A stretch of DNA of 64,000 nt from Leptospira ellinghausenii (GCF_003114815.1 NZ_BFAZ01000006.1:310001-374000); one strand, 5' to 3'; positions 1-9,666 are shown, counted from the stretch's first letter. Made by a program: numbers and translations. Notes: generated by a model not told the origin, from the letters alone.

Positions 1-1059
1 TGTCCCCTCTCGTTCAGAATACTTAAACATATAAGACATGTCAAATTTTACTTGTTTTACAACTTCTAAAGTTTCTTGGAATTCTTCGTCTGTTTCACCT
101 GGAAATCCAACGATGATGTCAGACGTAATTCCGATATCAGGAATCACTGCCTGGATTTTTTGAACCAAATCTAAATATTCTTCCTTCGTATAACTACGTT
201 TCATATCTCGGAGTACTTTAGAACTCCCTGCTTGGAGTGGCATATGGATTTGAGAAGAAAATCTTTCCTCTCTTGCCATAAGTGAAATGAGATGATCAGG
301 GAAATCTTTTGGATGAGGGCTTGTAAAACGAACTCGCTCAATGCTAGTTTGTTTGAGAATTTCTTCTACAAGTGCACAAAAATCAAAATTCTCATAGGAA
401 TAACTATTCACATTTTGTCCCAGAAGTGTGACTTGTTTGACTCCCATCGTTTCCAACTGTTTGATCTCATGGATGATGGATTGTGGTTCACGGCTCCTTT
501 CTCTTCCTCTTGTATAAGGAACGACACAGAAGGTACAAAAATTATTACAACCACGCATGATGGTAACAAATGCTTGGATTCCATTGACAACTTTTGGTTC
601 TAATTCATCATACGTTTCTGTCCTTGACAACCGTGTGAGTTGAACATCTTTTTCACCCTTCCGAATGTTTTGAATGAGTTCTGGTAATGTCCTGTAATTA
701 TCTGGTCCCACAATCAAATCAAGGGGTAATTCTTGGTTGAATAAGTCTTCACCTAAGTTTTGTGCCATACAACCCAAAACACCGATGACCAAATTTGGAT
801 TCTTTTTTTTGAGGTACCCTAGGGATTGGAGTCGTCCATAAATCTTAGCATGTGCATTCTCTCGAACAGCACAAGTATTCAAAAATATGATATCACTATC
901 TTCCACTGAATTTGTGGTTTCGTAATTCTCCTTACGGAATAGTTCCTTTACTATGCCTGAATCGTATTCGTTCATTTGGCAGCCGTAAGTTTCCACATAG
1001 ACCTTTCCCAGTTGGATGGATTGAATACTGTCTAAGCTTTCTGTCAAGGTAGGGTTCAT
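1..1059 (-). CDS. miaB: MiaB, tRNA methylthiotransferase (3' end outside window)
   Basis: Radical-SAM enzyme that adds a 2-methylthio group to i6A37 of tRNAs reading UNN codons. From the ATG at 1059, 353 codons are visible; the C-terminal part, including the TRAM domain, lies beyond the left edge. The N-terminal MTTase domain carries the three cysteines of the auxiliary cluster (C27 in YGCQMNE, C63 in NTCAVRE, C97 in LGCMAQ). The radical-SAM cluster motif is GCNNFCTFC, with cysteines at 171, 175 and 178. The following [10 protein letters not shown] is typical of MiaB rather than RimO or MtaB. A purine-rich AGGAAAA lies about 10 nt upstream of the start. It diverges from the J-like gene with about 60 bp between them. 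Identification is very secure. Confidence 0.95.
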   Translation of the reverse strand, partial: MNPTLTESLDSIQSIQLGKVYVETYGCQMNEYDSGIVKELFRKENYETTNSVEDSDIIFLNTCAVRENAHAKIYGRLQSLGYLKKKNPNLVIGVLGCMAQNLGEDLFNQELPLDLIVGPDNYRTLPELIQNIRKGEKDVQLTRLSRTETYDELEPKVVNGIQAFVTIMRGCNNFCTFCVVPYTRGRERSREPQSIIHEIKQLETMGVKQVTLLGQNVNSYSYENFDFCALVEEILKQTSIERVRFTSPHPKDFPDHLISLMAREERFSSQIHMPLQAGSSKVLRDMKRSYTKEEYLDLVQKIQAVIPDIGITSDIIVGFPGETDEEFQETLEVVKQVKFDMSYMFKYSEREGT

Positions 1060-1121
1060 AATGATATGTTTTCCTAAGAAAATTCCTTGTAAAGCAAAGA
1101 AGAATGGTTAGGAAGGGGTAT

Positions 1122-1721
1122 ATGCCGAACACAAAACGGGAGACTTTTTATGAAATTTTAGGAATTTCTAGAGATTTTCCTACGAATGGCATCGAAGCAG
1201 TTTACCTACGGGAATTACTCTTTTGGGAACAATTTGAAAAGGCAGGGAGTCCAGAAGCCAAGGAAAAAATCTTGGAACTAACAAGGGCATATTTGACTTT
1301 AAGTGATCCTAACAAAAGAGAGATTTATGATTCGGAATTAGACTTTGAATTTGTATTACTCGATGGAAAAGCCAAAGACCCAGATATGGAAGAGGCATAC
1401 GATATTTACCGATTGGGTCATAAAAAAACCTACCAAGAAATTCTTGGAGAGTTTACAAAATTCAAAGGAGAGATGGGAGATACTCTATGGGTATTAAAAA
1501 AGACTACCATCTACCTTGTGATCAACTTGTTATTGTATTCAGGAATTGTTTTGTTCCAATCGTTACTCCACCAAAATGACGGGGAACCGTCCAAAGAAAA
1601 TGACTTTTTCTTTAATCTCCTTTCCTTCCTATTTTTGGGTTTCAGTGGTATTGGATATCTACTCTTCCGATTTTTTTACCTTCCGAAACAATTAAAAAAA
1701 AGGAAAGAGTCTCGCCTTTAG
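1122..1721 (+). CDS. J-domain-like membrane protein lacking HPD
   Basis: The N-terminal ~70 residues read like a DnaJ J-domain: FYEILGISRD at the start of helix I and a late helix ending SDPNKREIYDSELD. The loop that should hold His-Pro-Asp has no HPD; the sequence there is LLFWEQFEKAG. Without HPD, stimulation of DnaK ATPase is not expected. Two hydrophobic segments follow, roughly residues 128-148 and 162-186, and a basic tail ends the protein, so it is probably anchored in the inner membrane with the J-like part in the cytoplasm. I chose the ATG at 1122 because GGAAGGGG lies just upstream; an ATG at 1104 would add six residues. The 3' end meets the convergent DUF1574 gene, and the two stop codons overlap. 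Function unknown. Confidence 0.75.
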   Translation: MPNTKRETFYEILGISRDFPTNGIEAVYLRELLFWEQFEKAGSPEAKEKILELTRAYLTLSDPNKREIYDSELDFEFVLLDGKAKDPDMEEAYDIYRLGHKKTYQEILGEFTKFKGEMGDTLWVLKKTTIYLVINLLLYSGIVLFQSLLHQNDGEPSKENDFFFNLLSFLFLGFSGIGYLLFRFFYLPKQLKKRKESRL

Positions 1722-2848
1722 CGAATTGATTTCGGAAATAAAATAGGTAGTAAATTTGGAAAACAAGCACCACTCAAGTGGAGTGAATCGACAAAATCTT
1801 TACATTTCCAATTTGGATCTTCATTTGGATCGATGACAATGAATTTAGAATTTGGTGAATGTGATACTAATTCCACCTCCTTTCTAACTTCCGCATTAAA
1901 TCGATCAAGTAACCCATCTGTTTTCATCCTTCGTCGGAGAGGTTCTGAAACAGCGGGAAAATAAACAATGACAGGAATTCCTTTGCCTTCTAATAAATGT
2001 AACATCTTCTTAAAAAAGAAAATTTGAGTCGGAGCTAAAGAAGAACCTCGTAAGTACTGGTTGTACATTGCTTCCGCATCTCGTTCCAAAAATAAATCCA
2101 TATTCGCAAATTTAATCTCATTGGGTAAAGCTCCAAATTTGACACGGTTTACCATTTTGATTTTATCAATGTATCCCCTTTTATGTTCTTTTCCTGTGAT
2201 TCCGGAAGACATACCAGGGAAAAAACCAATTTCTATTTCCTTATTATTGGCCTTAATCGCTGTGGGATCTAAAGGGTATTTATACAAAGCAAATAATTTT
2301 TTTAGAAAATAAACTTCTGCTTCATCAAGTGAAAATCCATTTGTGTGAGTGGACCATGGATCACTCGTTTTGATTCTAAAAAAATCCAAATGTTCCAATA
2401 CATAAAGATTATCATATGACCCATTTAAAGAATAATCGATAGCGGATTTAGAAAATAAAAGTGGATCCACTTCTATCAAAACATAACGAATTGGTAAGTT
2501 AGCTGCAAGCACTCGTTCCAACCAGTATGCTTGGAAACTTGGTGGACCAAAAGGAGCTGCAAAATTAAAAGAATTGGTATTAGGAAAAAATTCTTCCACC
2601 ATTTCCGAATCAAATTCACCGGAACGAGAACTTCCTAAAATTAGACCGATTTGTTTCCCTGGACTTTTTCTTGATTCCTCAAGCATCACTTCAAATAGAT
2701 CTTCTTTTAATTCATAAAACTTACGTTCAATTTTTTTCCAACTATAAGTGTTTTCAACAATCACGGGAAGAAAAAATAGTTTATCAAATAAAAATAATGC
2801 TAAGGCAAGAAGAAGTGGATACAAAACAATTGGAAATTTATTTTTCAT
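1718..2848 (-). CDS. DUF1574 family protein, SGNH-hydrolase-like
   Basis: A 376-residue protein with one N-terminal membrane segment (about residues 6-30) and the rest probably outside the cytoplasm. It resembles the Leptospira DUF1574 family. Residues 72-76 (GSSRS) sit after a hydrophobic strand where SGNH/GDSL hydrolases have their nucleophile block, and DSLH (Asp354, His357) near the C-terminus matches the usual Asp-x-x-His pair. It begins one base after the stop of the MBOAT gene and is surely cotranscribed with it. By analogy with AlgI/AlgX or DltB/DltD pairs, it may take an acyl group from the MBOAT partner and transfer it to a surface glycan. The pairing and motifs are seen; the substrate is not known. 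Confidence 0.8.
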   Translation of the reverse strand: MKNKFPIVLYPLLLALALFLFDKLFFLPVIVENTYSWKKIERKFYELKEDLFEVMLEESRKSPGKQIGLILGSSRSGEFDSEMVEEFFPNTNSFNFAAPFGPPSFQAYWLERVLAANLPIRYVLIEVDPLLFSKSAIDYSLNGSYDNLYVLEHLDFFRIKTSDPWSTHTNGFSLDEAEVYFLKKLFALYKYPLDPTAIKANNKEIEIGFFPGMSSGITGKEHKRGYIDKIKMVNRVKFGALPNEIKFANMDLFLERDAEAMYNQYLRGSSLAPTQIFFFKKMLHLLEGKGIPVIVYFPAVSEPLRRRMKTDGLLDRFNAEVRKEVELVSHSPNSKFIVIDPNEDPNWKCKDFVDSLHLSGACFPNLLPILFPKSIR

Positions 2849-2849
2849 A

Positions 2850-4274
2850 TTAAAATTGGAAGTATATAAACTCCGTACCTCCAGGTGCTAAATAACCCAA
2901 TAAAACTGTCACAACAAAAGAGAACAAAAATAAAAACAAAAGACTAACCTTTGTTGTCCATGAATCTCTTGGAAAACTAGGTTTTGTTTGTAAGTAGTTA
3001 AGTAAAAATGTTAACAACAAGGAATAAAGTATTTTTTCTAACTGGCCTATCCTTTCCCCTGGTGCATACACAAAGGATCGAAACAACATTGAAACTGCAT
3101 TTTTGACTGTGGGTGCATTAAAAAAAGGAATTGTTAATACAAAAAAGAGAAAGGTATAGGCAATGCCTATACCTTTTTTCCAAAGTACCACTGATTCCTT
3201 TTTTGGTTTGTTGGTTACGATTTCTACCTTCCGTTCAATGCTAAGCATGAGTCCATGTAAAAATCCCCAAATGATAAATGTAAAATTGGCACCATGCCAA
3301 AATCCAGCCAATGTAAACGTAAGGATAAGGTTAAAATAACCTCTCCATTCTGATACCCGAGAACCACCGAGTGGAAAATAAATATAATCCTTAATCCATG
3401 TAGCAAGTGTCATATGCCAACGTGTCCATAGTTCACGAACGGATGCTGACAAATAAGGAGCATGGAAATTTTCAGGTAAATTGATTCCTAATAATTTTCC
3501 TAAACCACGAGCAAGGTCCGTATACCCGCTAAAATCACAAAAAACACGTGCCGCATAACCAAACATTGCTAGTGCATTTGACACACCATCATATGCATCT
3601 GGGTTTTGAAAAATAGGTTCGATGATGGGAGATAAATTATCAGCAATCACTACCTTTTTAAGTAATCCAAGAAAAACTAAATAATAACCTTCAAATAATT
3701 GTTCTTTTTTCGCATTCCAAACTTCTAATTGGTAAAAAAATTCCCCATGCCTTACGATAGGTCCTGCAACCAATTGAGGGAAAAAGAAGATAAACAAACC
3801 AAATTGTAAAAAACTTGGATTCTCATTTGCGTTCCCTCGTTTGACATCTATTGTATACGCAACCATTTGAAAGGTATAAAAACTTATAGCAAGCGGCAAA
3901 GTGATGGAATCAAATCCGAATTGGGAATTTAAGAAAACCTGGACAGAATCATTGGAAAACAATAAACTGCCTGTGATTTGGAAGAGAAGAGACCACAAAA
4001 AATAGAAATACTTAAATAGGAATAGGTTTCCAAAATTGATGAATAAGGATATGGGATACCAATAACTTTTTTTGTTTTTAAGAATTTGTTTGTTCAACAA
4101 ATGATTGATCAAAACTAAAGTTAGAAAATGAAATGCAAATGGAATCGACCAAGCTGCGTAAAAAACAAAAGAAGCTAAGAATAGAAATACAAGTCTAAAC
4201 TTACCTCGAATAGACCAGTGTAGAGCATACACGACAATAAAAAACAAAAGGAAACTAAGCGATGTAAATTTCAT
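2850..4274 (-). CDS. MBOAT family O-acyltransferase (AlgI-like)
   Basis: A 474-residue integral membrane protein with about ten hydrophobic segments. It has the MBOAT signatures LWTRWHMTLATWI and, further on, GFWHGANFTF and GFLHG, placing the family histidines at about 327 and 340. AlgI/DltB/PatA-type MBOAT proteins move acyl groups (usually acetyl) across the inner membrane to an extracytoplasmic acceptor. The DUF1574 SGNH-like protein immediately downstream is the likely periplasmic partner. The O-antigen, another polysaccharide or peptidoglycan could be the acceptor; nothing here decides among them. About 25 bp separate it from the upstream rRNA methyltransferase gene on the same strand. 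Confidence 0.9.
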   Translation of the reverse strand: MKFTSLSFLLFFIVVYALHWSIRGKFRLVFLFLASFVFYAAWSIPFAFHFLTLVLINHLLNKQILKNKKSYWYPISLFINFGNLFLFKYFYFLWSLLFQITGSLLFSNDSVQVFLNSQFGFDSITLPLAISFYTFQMVAYTIDVKRGNANENPSFLQFGLFIFFFPQLVAGPIVRHGEFFYQLEVWNAKKEQLFEGYYLVFLGLLKKVVIADNLSPIIEPIFQNPDAYDGVSNALAMFGYAARVFCDFSGYTDLARGLGKLLGINLPENFHAPYLSASVRELWTRWHMTLATWIKDYIYFPLGGSRVSEWRGYFNLILTFTLAGFWHGANFTFIIWGFLHGLMLSIERKVEIVTNKPKKESVVLWKKGIGIAYTFLFFVLTIPFFNAPTVKNAVSMLFRSFVYAPGERIGQLEKILYSLLLTFLLNYLQTKPSFPRDSWTTKVSLLFLFLFSFVVTVLLGYLAPGGTEFIYFQF

Positions 4275-4299
4275 TCTAAGATATCACCAATATTTTCAT

Positions 4300-5481
4300 T
4301 TATATTTCTCCATCAACCTGAATCACAAGTCCTTTTAGGTATTCGCCTTCTGGGTGGAAAACAGAATATCCATGGTCAGGACTTTGGGTTAAATGGTGTA
4401 AAATTCTAACTCTCTTTTTTGCATCCTTGGCTGCTCCAAAAACAATTTTTTTGAATAAGTCAAAGGAAATGTGTTGTGAACAAGAAAAGGTAAAAATAAG
4501 CCCACCATCTTGGATTTTGGACATTGCCCTCATATTTATGTCTTTGTATCCTCTACTTGCTTGCATCACTGTAGAAATGTTTTTCGTGAATGCAGGTGGA
4601 TCAAGAATGATACAATCATATAACCCAGGGTCCATTTGTTTTAGATAATCAAAACAATCATGTTCAATACTCTTATGTGTCCCGTTTTCAATAGAAGAAC
4701 TGATCCCATTCAGTTTCAAATTTTTTTCACAAATTTCTAATGCTTGTTTTGAAATATCAAGACTATGAACGGACTTTGCACCATTTAACAATGCATATAC
4801 GGAAAAAGCACCTGAATAAGCAAAGGTATTGAGTATGGTTCGATTTTTTGCATATTTCCCTAAGAGTGCCCGATTCTCTCTTTGGTCTAAAAAAAATCCA
4901 GTTTTTTGACCTTTTTCAATATCTGAAATAAAACGGATTCCATTCTCTAAAAATATACATTCGGATAAAACACCTTTTTCGAGGGTAACTTCTTCCCCTT
5001 TTTTCGAATCTTGTTTCTCATGTTTTTCAATGATCGTTTGGTAACCAACTGATTCTAAGAATTGTACTAATAGTGGCTTTAATCGGATGACACCTGGAAT
5101 TTTTAATTGGAGAACGGCAGTATCATTATAAATATCCACGATGATCCCGGGAACACTGTCACCTTCAGAGTGAAACAAACGAAATCCATTTGTATCTTTA
5201 GGTAATAACGATTGTTTCAGATTTAAGATTTGTTGCCATTTGGATATCCAATAAGAGTCCGACTTTCCATCTTTTTCTTTCTCAAAAGAGAACAGTCGAA
5301 TCCGAATTTGACTACTCGGATCAAAAAATCCCCAACCCAAAAAAGATCCATTCGAAGATTGCACTTCAACGATATCACCTGCGTTACAATGTTTCTCGAC
5401 AAAATCAATGGCGCCTGAAAATACCCAAGGATGAAAATTTAATATAGCTTTTTCTTTATTCTTCTTTAAGCGAATGACCAT
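4300..5481 (-). CDS. Class I SAM-dependent rRNA methyltransferase, RlmI/RlmK-like
   Basis: A 393-residue protein with an N-terminal PUA RNA-binding domain (about 1-80; HPWVFSGAI and GFFDPSSQIRIR are typical) and a C-terminal Rossmann methyltransferase. The SAM-binding strand is TILNTFAYSGAFSVYAL, the acidic residue is in SLDISKQAL, and the catalytic motif is LDPPAF. The late TFSCSQ motif is also seen in the COG1092 RlmI group, which makes m5C1962 in 23S rRNA. Length and domain order fit RlmI. The exact target nucleotide cannot be set from sequence alone. It diverges from the phosphatase gene, whose possible upstream start codons overlap its 5' end. Confidence 0.85.
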   Translation of the reverse strand: MVIRLKKNKEKAILNFHPWVFSGAIDFVEKHCNAGDIVEVQSSNGSFLGWGFFDPSSQIRIRLFSFEKEKDGKSDSYWISKWQQILNLKQSLLPKDTNGFRLFHSEGDSVPGIIVDIYNDTAVLQLKIPGVIRLKPLLVQFLESVGYQTIIEKHEKQDSKKGEEVTLEKGVLSECIFLENGIRFISDIEKGQKTGFFLDQRENRALLGKYAKNRTILNTFAYSGAFSVYALLNGAKSVHSLDISKQALEICEKNLKLNGISSSIENGTHKSIEHDCFDYLKQMDPGLYDCIILDPPAFTKNISTVMQASRGYKDINMRAMSKIQDGGLIFTFSCSQHISFDLFKKIVFGAAKDAKKRVRILHHLTQSPDHGYSVFHPEGEYLKGLVIQVDGEI

Positions 5482-5536
5482 TCTTCATCCAATTGTTTAT
5501 ACGAAATGTTTCGGGAGTAATTACCCCCTTATAAAT

Positions 5537-8065
5537 ATGATAAAAAAGTTACTGATTGTTCTTGTCTTTTCTTTTTCCCAATTAGAATCTAGCCCACTTT
5601 TAGATTTTACCGTCCAGAATCAGCCTAATTCGATCACAAGTTTGGATTCAAACCAAAACGATCCAAGTTCTCAGTGGTACGTTAAGGAAACTGGACTAAC
5701 GGAAAGTGAAATTCAAAATCTAACAGAAGAAAATTTTTCCAACTACAATTGGAAACGGATCAAAATTCCAGGAAACTTATTCCCTTCCAAAGAGAATTCA
5801 AAACAAAAAAGGACTGTGATATTAGCGAAATGGATCGAAATGAATGTTGATCCTAACATTCAATATAGCTTTCGTCTTGGGATCATTAATGACCGGGACA
5901 GGACCTACTTAAATGGAAAACTAATTGGCAAAACAGGCGAATGGGATTCCCCGTTTCCACAAAATTATGATAAATTGAGAATCTATCCAATTCCGACCCA
6001 TCTGATTTTACCCAAAAAAAAGAATCTTTTATTAATTAAAATCCAACTGTATTTCCAAAATTCAGGTGGGATTGAACAAGATGAAACATTATTAGGACCG
6101 AGTACCGACATCCAAAATCGATTTTATAAAGATGAATTCATTAAATTAATTTTTCTCACAGTATATATCACCGTTGGAAGTTACTTCTTATTTTTGTTTA
6201 TTAGAAGGAGAAAGGACAGGGAAAATTTATTTTTTTCTCTCTTTTCGTTCTCATTCGTACTTTATAATTTTTTAAGAAATCAATTAAAATACGAATTAGG
6301 ATTTTCATTCTTAGAAATGAAAAAATTGGAATATCTAACCATTTTGTTACTCATTCCACTTATGTACCATTTTTTACGTACTTTATTTGAAGATAAATAT
6401 GTAATCTTTGCAAAAATTTTAGATGGATTTCAATTGGTTATCTTTTCCTTTTTCTTAATTTCGAATAACATAGAACACTTTAATTTTGTTCTCTCCAATT
6501 TAGTGCAACCGACATGGATCCTTTATGTAATACTCATTTTTTCCAATTTAATTCGAAATTTGAGAAAAAAAGAAAAACGAGCAATCTACATTACGATAGG
6601 ACTCACCATCGTCTTAATTGCAGCCATCATCGATACGGCGACAAATCGTAATTATTGGGTATTCCCTCGTATCATGGGATATGCATTTTTGTTCTTTAAC
6701 ATTTCACTTGCTATGATACTCGCAAATTCCTTTGTCAAATTGAATGAAGAATTTGAAGATCTAAATAAAAACTTAGAGAAGAAAGTTGAGGATCGAACTG
6801 ATGCATTAAACGAATCACTTAATCAGTTACAGATCTTAAAAGAAAAACAAGATGGAGATTATTTTTTAACATCACTCCTCATCCAACCATTAGCACGAAT
6901 TGAAAATAAAATCTCTGAACTTAAAATAGAATCTTATACCAACCAAAAGAAAAAATTTCAATTTCGGGGGAAAAATGGCGAAATTGGTGGAGATATTTGT
7001 ATTGTTGGTTCGATTCATTTAGAATCGGGTGAGTACACTGTTTTTGCCAATGCCGATGCAATGGGAAAATCAATCCAAGGTGCTGGAGGAGCTCTTGTGT
7101 TAGGTGTTGTATTCCAAGCTGTCTTATCTCGAGCAAAATCCAGTTACACAAAAAAAAGACCACCTGAACTTTGGTTAAAGGACCTCTATGTAGAACTACA
7201 ATCTGTATTCGCAAGTTTTGATGGTTCCATGTTATCGAGTGTCGTACTTGGAATGGTTGGTAAAAATGGATACATTTACTACATTAATGCTGAGCACCCA
7301 TGGAGTATTTTGTATAGAGATGGTGTAGCTTCCTTTATCGAAACAGAACTTTCAATGCGTAAACTTGGATTTCCCAAAAACAATACACACTTCCAGATCA
7401 AAACATTTTCACTATTAGATGGAGATGTTCTACTCGTTGGTTCCGATGGAAGAGATGATATCGGATTAATGAATGATTCAGAGAACCGATATATCAATGA
7501 AGATGAAACATTGATCCTACGATTTGTAGAGAGAACGGAAGGAAAACTCATACCACTAGTGAAAGAAATTGAAAATAACGGAGAAATTACAGATGACGTA
7601 TCCTTTTTAAGGATATCTTACCAATCGGAAATCCCAAAAAATTCGATTTCCGAAGATATTCGTACAAAATTCCTAACGATTCAATCCGATGCAAAAAGAG
7701 GAAATCATGAAACAGCACTCTCGGAATTGATTCCCCTTCTCACTCAATATTCCCATCCGAACTTTCATTCTTTGGCTGGAAAAATATACTTCCATCAAAA
7801 GAAGTGGATAGATGCTTTATACCATCTTAAACTTGCATTCAATGAAAACCAGTCGAAAGAAAATCTATTGTATATGATCGCTAAATCTGAATTCCAATTG
7901 GGTAAAATCGATGATGCAATCATCTGGTGTGAACGATTATTCTTAAGGAATAAAACTCACAAACAAAACACAAAACTATTCTTCCGATTATTAAACCATA
8001 CAGAAAACTTTGATAAAAAAAGTTTTTATTTAGAATTTCTTAGCCACGAAGGAAATATAATATAA
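5537..8065 (+). CDS. RsbU-type PP2C phosphatase with 7TM input and TPR tail
   Basis: From the ATG at 5537 the protein has 842 residues. A signal-peptide-like start (MIKKLLIVLVFSFS) leads to an extracytoplasmic domain (about 25-200), seven hydrophobic segments (about 203-400), a coiled coil (about 400-440), a SpoIIE/PP2C domain (about 465-695) and TPR-like helices (about 708-842). This matches a 7TMR-DISM-type receptor wired to a phosphatase. Metal-site motifs are EIGGD, NADAMGK and GSDGRDD. The usual D-x-x-G-H-G is replaced by NADAMGKS-QGAGG. It is a clear paralogue of the gene at 48475-51642. Such enzymes usually dephosphorylate an anti-sigma antagonist; none is encoded here. An in-frame ATG at 5474 would overlap the neighbour and spoil the signal peptide. 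The 3' end overlaps uppP by 26 bp. Confidence 0.85.
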   Translation: MIKKLLIVLVFSFSQLESSPLLDFTVQNQPNSITSLDSNQNDPSSQWYVKETGLTESEIQNLTEENFSNYNWKRIKIPGNLFPSKENSKQKRTVILAKWIEMNVDPNIQYSFRLGIINDRDRTYLNGKLIGKTGEWDSPFPQNYDKLRIYPIPTHLILPKKKNLLLIKIQLYFQNSGGIEQDETLLGPSTDIQNRFYKDEFIKLIFLTVYITVGSYFLFLFIRRRKDRENLFFSLFSFSFVLYNFLRNQLKYELGFSFLEMKKLEYLTILLLIPLMYHFLRTLFEDKYVIFAKILDGFQLVIFSFFLISNNIEHFNFVLSNLVQPTWILYVILIFSNLIRNLRKKEKRAIYITIGLTIVLIAAIIDTATNRNYWVFPRIMGYAFLFFNISLAMILANSFVKLNEEFEDLNKNLEKKVEDRTDALNESLNQLQILKEKQDGDYFLTSLLIQPLARIENKISELKIESYTNQKKKFQFRGKNGEIGGDICIVGSIHLESGEYTVFANADAMGKSIQGAGGALVLGVVFQAVLSRAKSSYTKKRPPELWLKDLYVELQSVFASFDGSMLSSVVLGMVGKNGYIYYINAEHPWSILYRDGVASFIETELSMRKLGFPKNNTHFQIKTFSLLDGDVLLVGSDGRDDIGLMNDSENRYINEDETLILRFVERTEGKLIPLVKEIENNGEITDDVSFLRISYQSEIPKNSISEDIRTKFLTIQSDAKRGNHETALSELIPLLTQYSHPNFHSLAGKIYFHQKKWIDALYHLKLAFNENQSKENLLYMIAKSEFQLGKIDDAIIWCERLFLRNKTHKQNTKLFFRLLNHTENFDKKSFYLEFLSHEGNII

Positions 8066-8879
8066 CCAAAGTTCCTAAAAGTATTCGATACACTCCAAAG
8101 GATATAAAACTCCTTCTGCGTATAAAGGCCATAAAAAGTCGGATGATAAAATAACAGATAACGAATGAGATGATACTTCCGAATAGTAAAAGACCCATAG
8201 TTTCTGAATTTAAAATGTGACGGTGTTTGAATAATTTATACAAACCTGCCAAACTTAAAACTGGAATGGCAAGAAAAAAGGAAAACTCTGCACTATCTTT
8301 TTTTGAAACACCCAAAGTTCTTGCTGATATGATGGTTGCTGCAGACCTAGATACACCTGGAATCAATGCAAAACATTGTAAAAAACCTACAACGATTGCT
8401 TCTTTGAATCCAATTACCTTACCATGACTTTCGTCTAAATGTCTCTTTTCAACAATGATCATGAGTATTCCACCGACGAACCATGATACGCCGAGAATTA
8501 AGAGTAAGTCAGGTCTCATTTTAATTTGGTCGAGTTGGGATTTGAAAACAAATCCTAATACTAAAATTGGTAAAATACCAATCAGTAAATTGAGATAAAA
8601 TTGGTAACCAGTTTTGTCTCTCGTTTGTTTGAATCCATATTGAACCGCCATCTTCAGGTGGCCCCAAAGTGTTTTTTGATACAAAACAACTACGGATAAA
8701 ATGGCACCAGTTTGAATAAAGATATCATACAAATCCTCAAAAGCTTCGTGAGGAACAGAAAGATTTTGAAATGGGAAAAAATAACTAAATAAAAACAAAT
8801 GGCCAGTGGAAGACACTGGCAAAAATTCCGTGGCAGCTTCTATGATGCCACGCAAAAACGCATTTAAGGTATTATCCAT
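8040..8879 (-). CDS. uppP: Undecaprenyl-diphosphatase UppP (BacA)
   Basis: Integral membrane phosphatase that turns undecaprenyl diphosphate into the monophosphate carrier for peptidoglycan and O-antigen synthesis. The 279 residues match the family length. The active-site motifs are present: an E-rich segment EAATEFLPVSSTGHL near residue 14 and PGVSRSAATI around residue 175. About eight hydrophobic helices can be seen. It starts 6 bp after the stop of the SurA-N-like lipoprotein gene, so it is probably the last gene of the minus-strand run that begins upstream with hisD-panC-mfd. Its final codons overlap the end of the convergent phosphatase gene by 26 bp. Confidence 0.97.
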   Translation of the reverse strand: MDNTLNAFLRGIIEAATEFLPVSSTGHLFLFSYFFPFQNLSVPHEAFEDLYDIFIQTGAILSVVVLYQKTLWGHLKMAVQYGFKQTRDKTGYQFYLNLLIGILPILVLGFVFKSQLDQIKMRPDLLLILGVSWFVGGILMIIVEKRHLDESHGKVIGFKEAIVVGFLQCFALIPGVSRSAATIISARTLGVSKKDSAEFSFFLAIPVLSLAGLYKLFKHRHILNSETMGLLLFGSIISFVICYFIIRLFMAFIRRRSFISFGVYRILLGTLVILYFLRG

Positions 8880-8885
8880 TAAAAC

Positions 8886-9566
8886 TTAGTTATTTGGAGT
8901 TTGTGTTGGAGAAGGTTGTTCTTCTACTTTTTTCTTTGGTGCTAGGTATGCATCCAAATCAAATTTTTCATTTCGTTTGATGCTAACCTCTTCTTTAATT
9001 CTTTCTACTACTAAAGGGAGGTATTCTCTCGTTTGCATTTGTTTCAATTGAGCTTTTGCGAACGTTTTACATTTGTCGATCGTTAAGTTAAAATTGCGAT
9101 CCAACTTTCTCATTCTTTCACATTCCGCTAATGCTTGTTCTTCTGTGATTTGAATTTTTTTCTCCACTTGTTCAGAAACATACATTTGCGCAATTGTTTG
9201 CATTTCAACTTGTTTGATTACTTCTGCAACATCAGGTCTTGAAATAAAACCATTCTTTTCTGCAACCAAACGAGTCATAATCATCTGTCTGTATGTTTGG
9301 TAGAAATTTTTCTTTTGTAGTTGGTAGTTTAGGTCTTGGAAATTCGGAGGCACTTCGCTGATGTCTTTTTCAATGAATTCTAAAAGAGTTTTCTTTTCGA
9401 TATTTTGTAATCGGCTGATAGAATCAAGGGCAGTATCGTATGCTGCTTCGAAGTCTTTTACTGTAATCTTGTGGTTGTCTAAGGTTTCGATGACTGGCGA
9501 AGAGTCAGAACACTGTACTAGGGCGCAGGATGCCAAAAACACAAACAATGGAAGGATTTTTTTCAT
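8886..9566 (-). CDS. Lipoprotein with SurA-N-like chaperone region
   Basis: A 226-residue exported protein. The signal peptide ends in a lipobox-like ALVQC, so it is probably a lipoprotein. The mature part is highly charged and helical. ETLDNHKITVKDFEAAYD resembles the start of SurA/PrsA-type folding chaperones, but no parvulin PPIase domain follows, and the C-terminus is a charged, proline-rich tail. It may be a periplasmic chaperone for outer-membrane proteins; this is inference from the N-terminal resemblance. Two cysteines at CERMRKLDRNF and DKCKTF could form a disulphide. It sits between mfd (100 bp upstream) and uppP (6 bp downstream). Confidence 0.75.
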   Translation of the reverse strand: MKKILPLFVFLASCALVQCSDSSPVIETLDNHKITVKDFEAAYDTALDSISRLQNIEKKTLLEFIEKDISEVPPNFQDLNYQLQKKNFYQTYRQMIMTRLVAEKNGFISRPDVAEVIKQVEMQTIAQMYVSEQVEKKIQITEEQALAECERMRKLDRNFNLTIDKCKTFAKAQLKQMQTREYLPLVVERIKEEVSIKRNEKFDLDAYLAPKKKVEEQPSPTQTPNN

Positions 9567-9666
9567 ATTATTTTATTGCCAAAATAGATTTGAGATGATG
9601 GTTTCTCCAATTCCCTCAATGTCTATCTTTTTTTGCCAACCAAACCTTGATTCCAATGCCTAAAAT

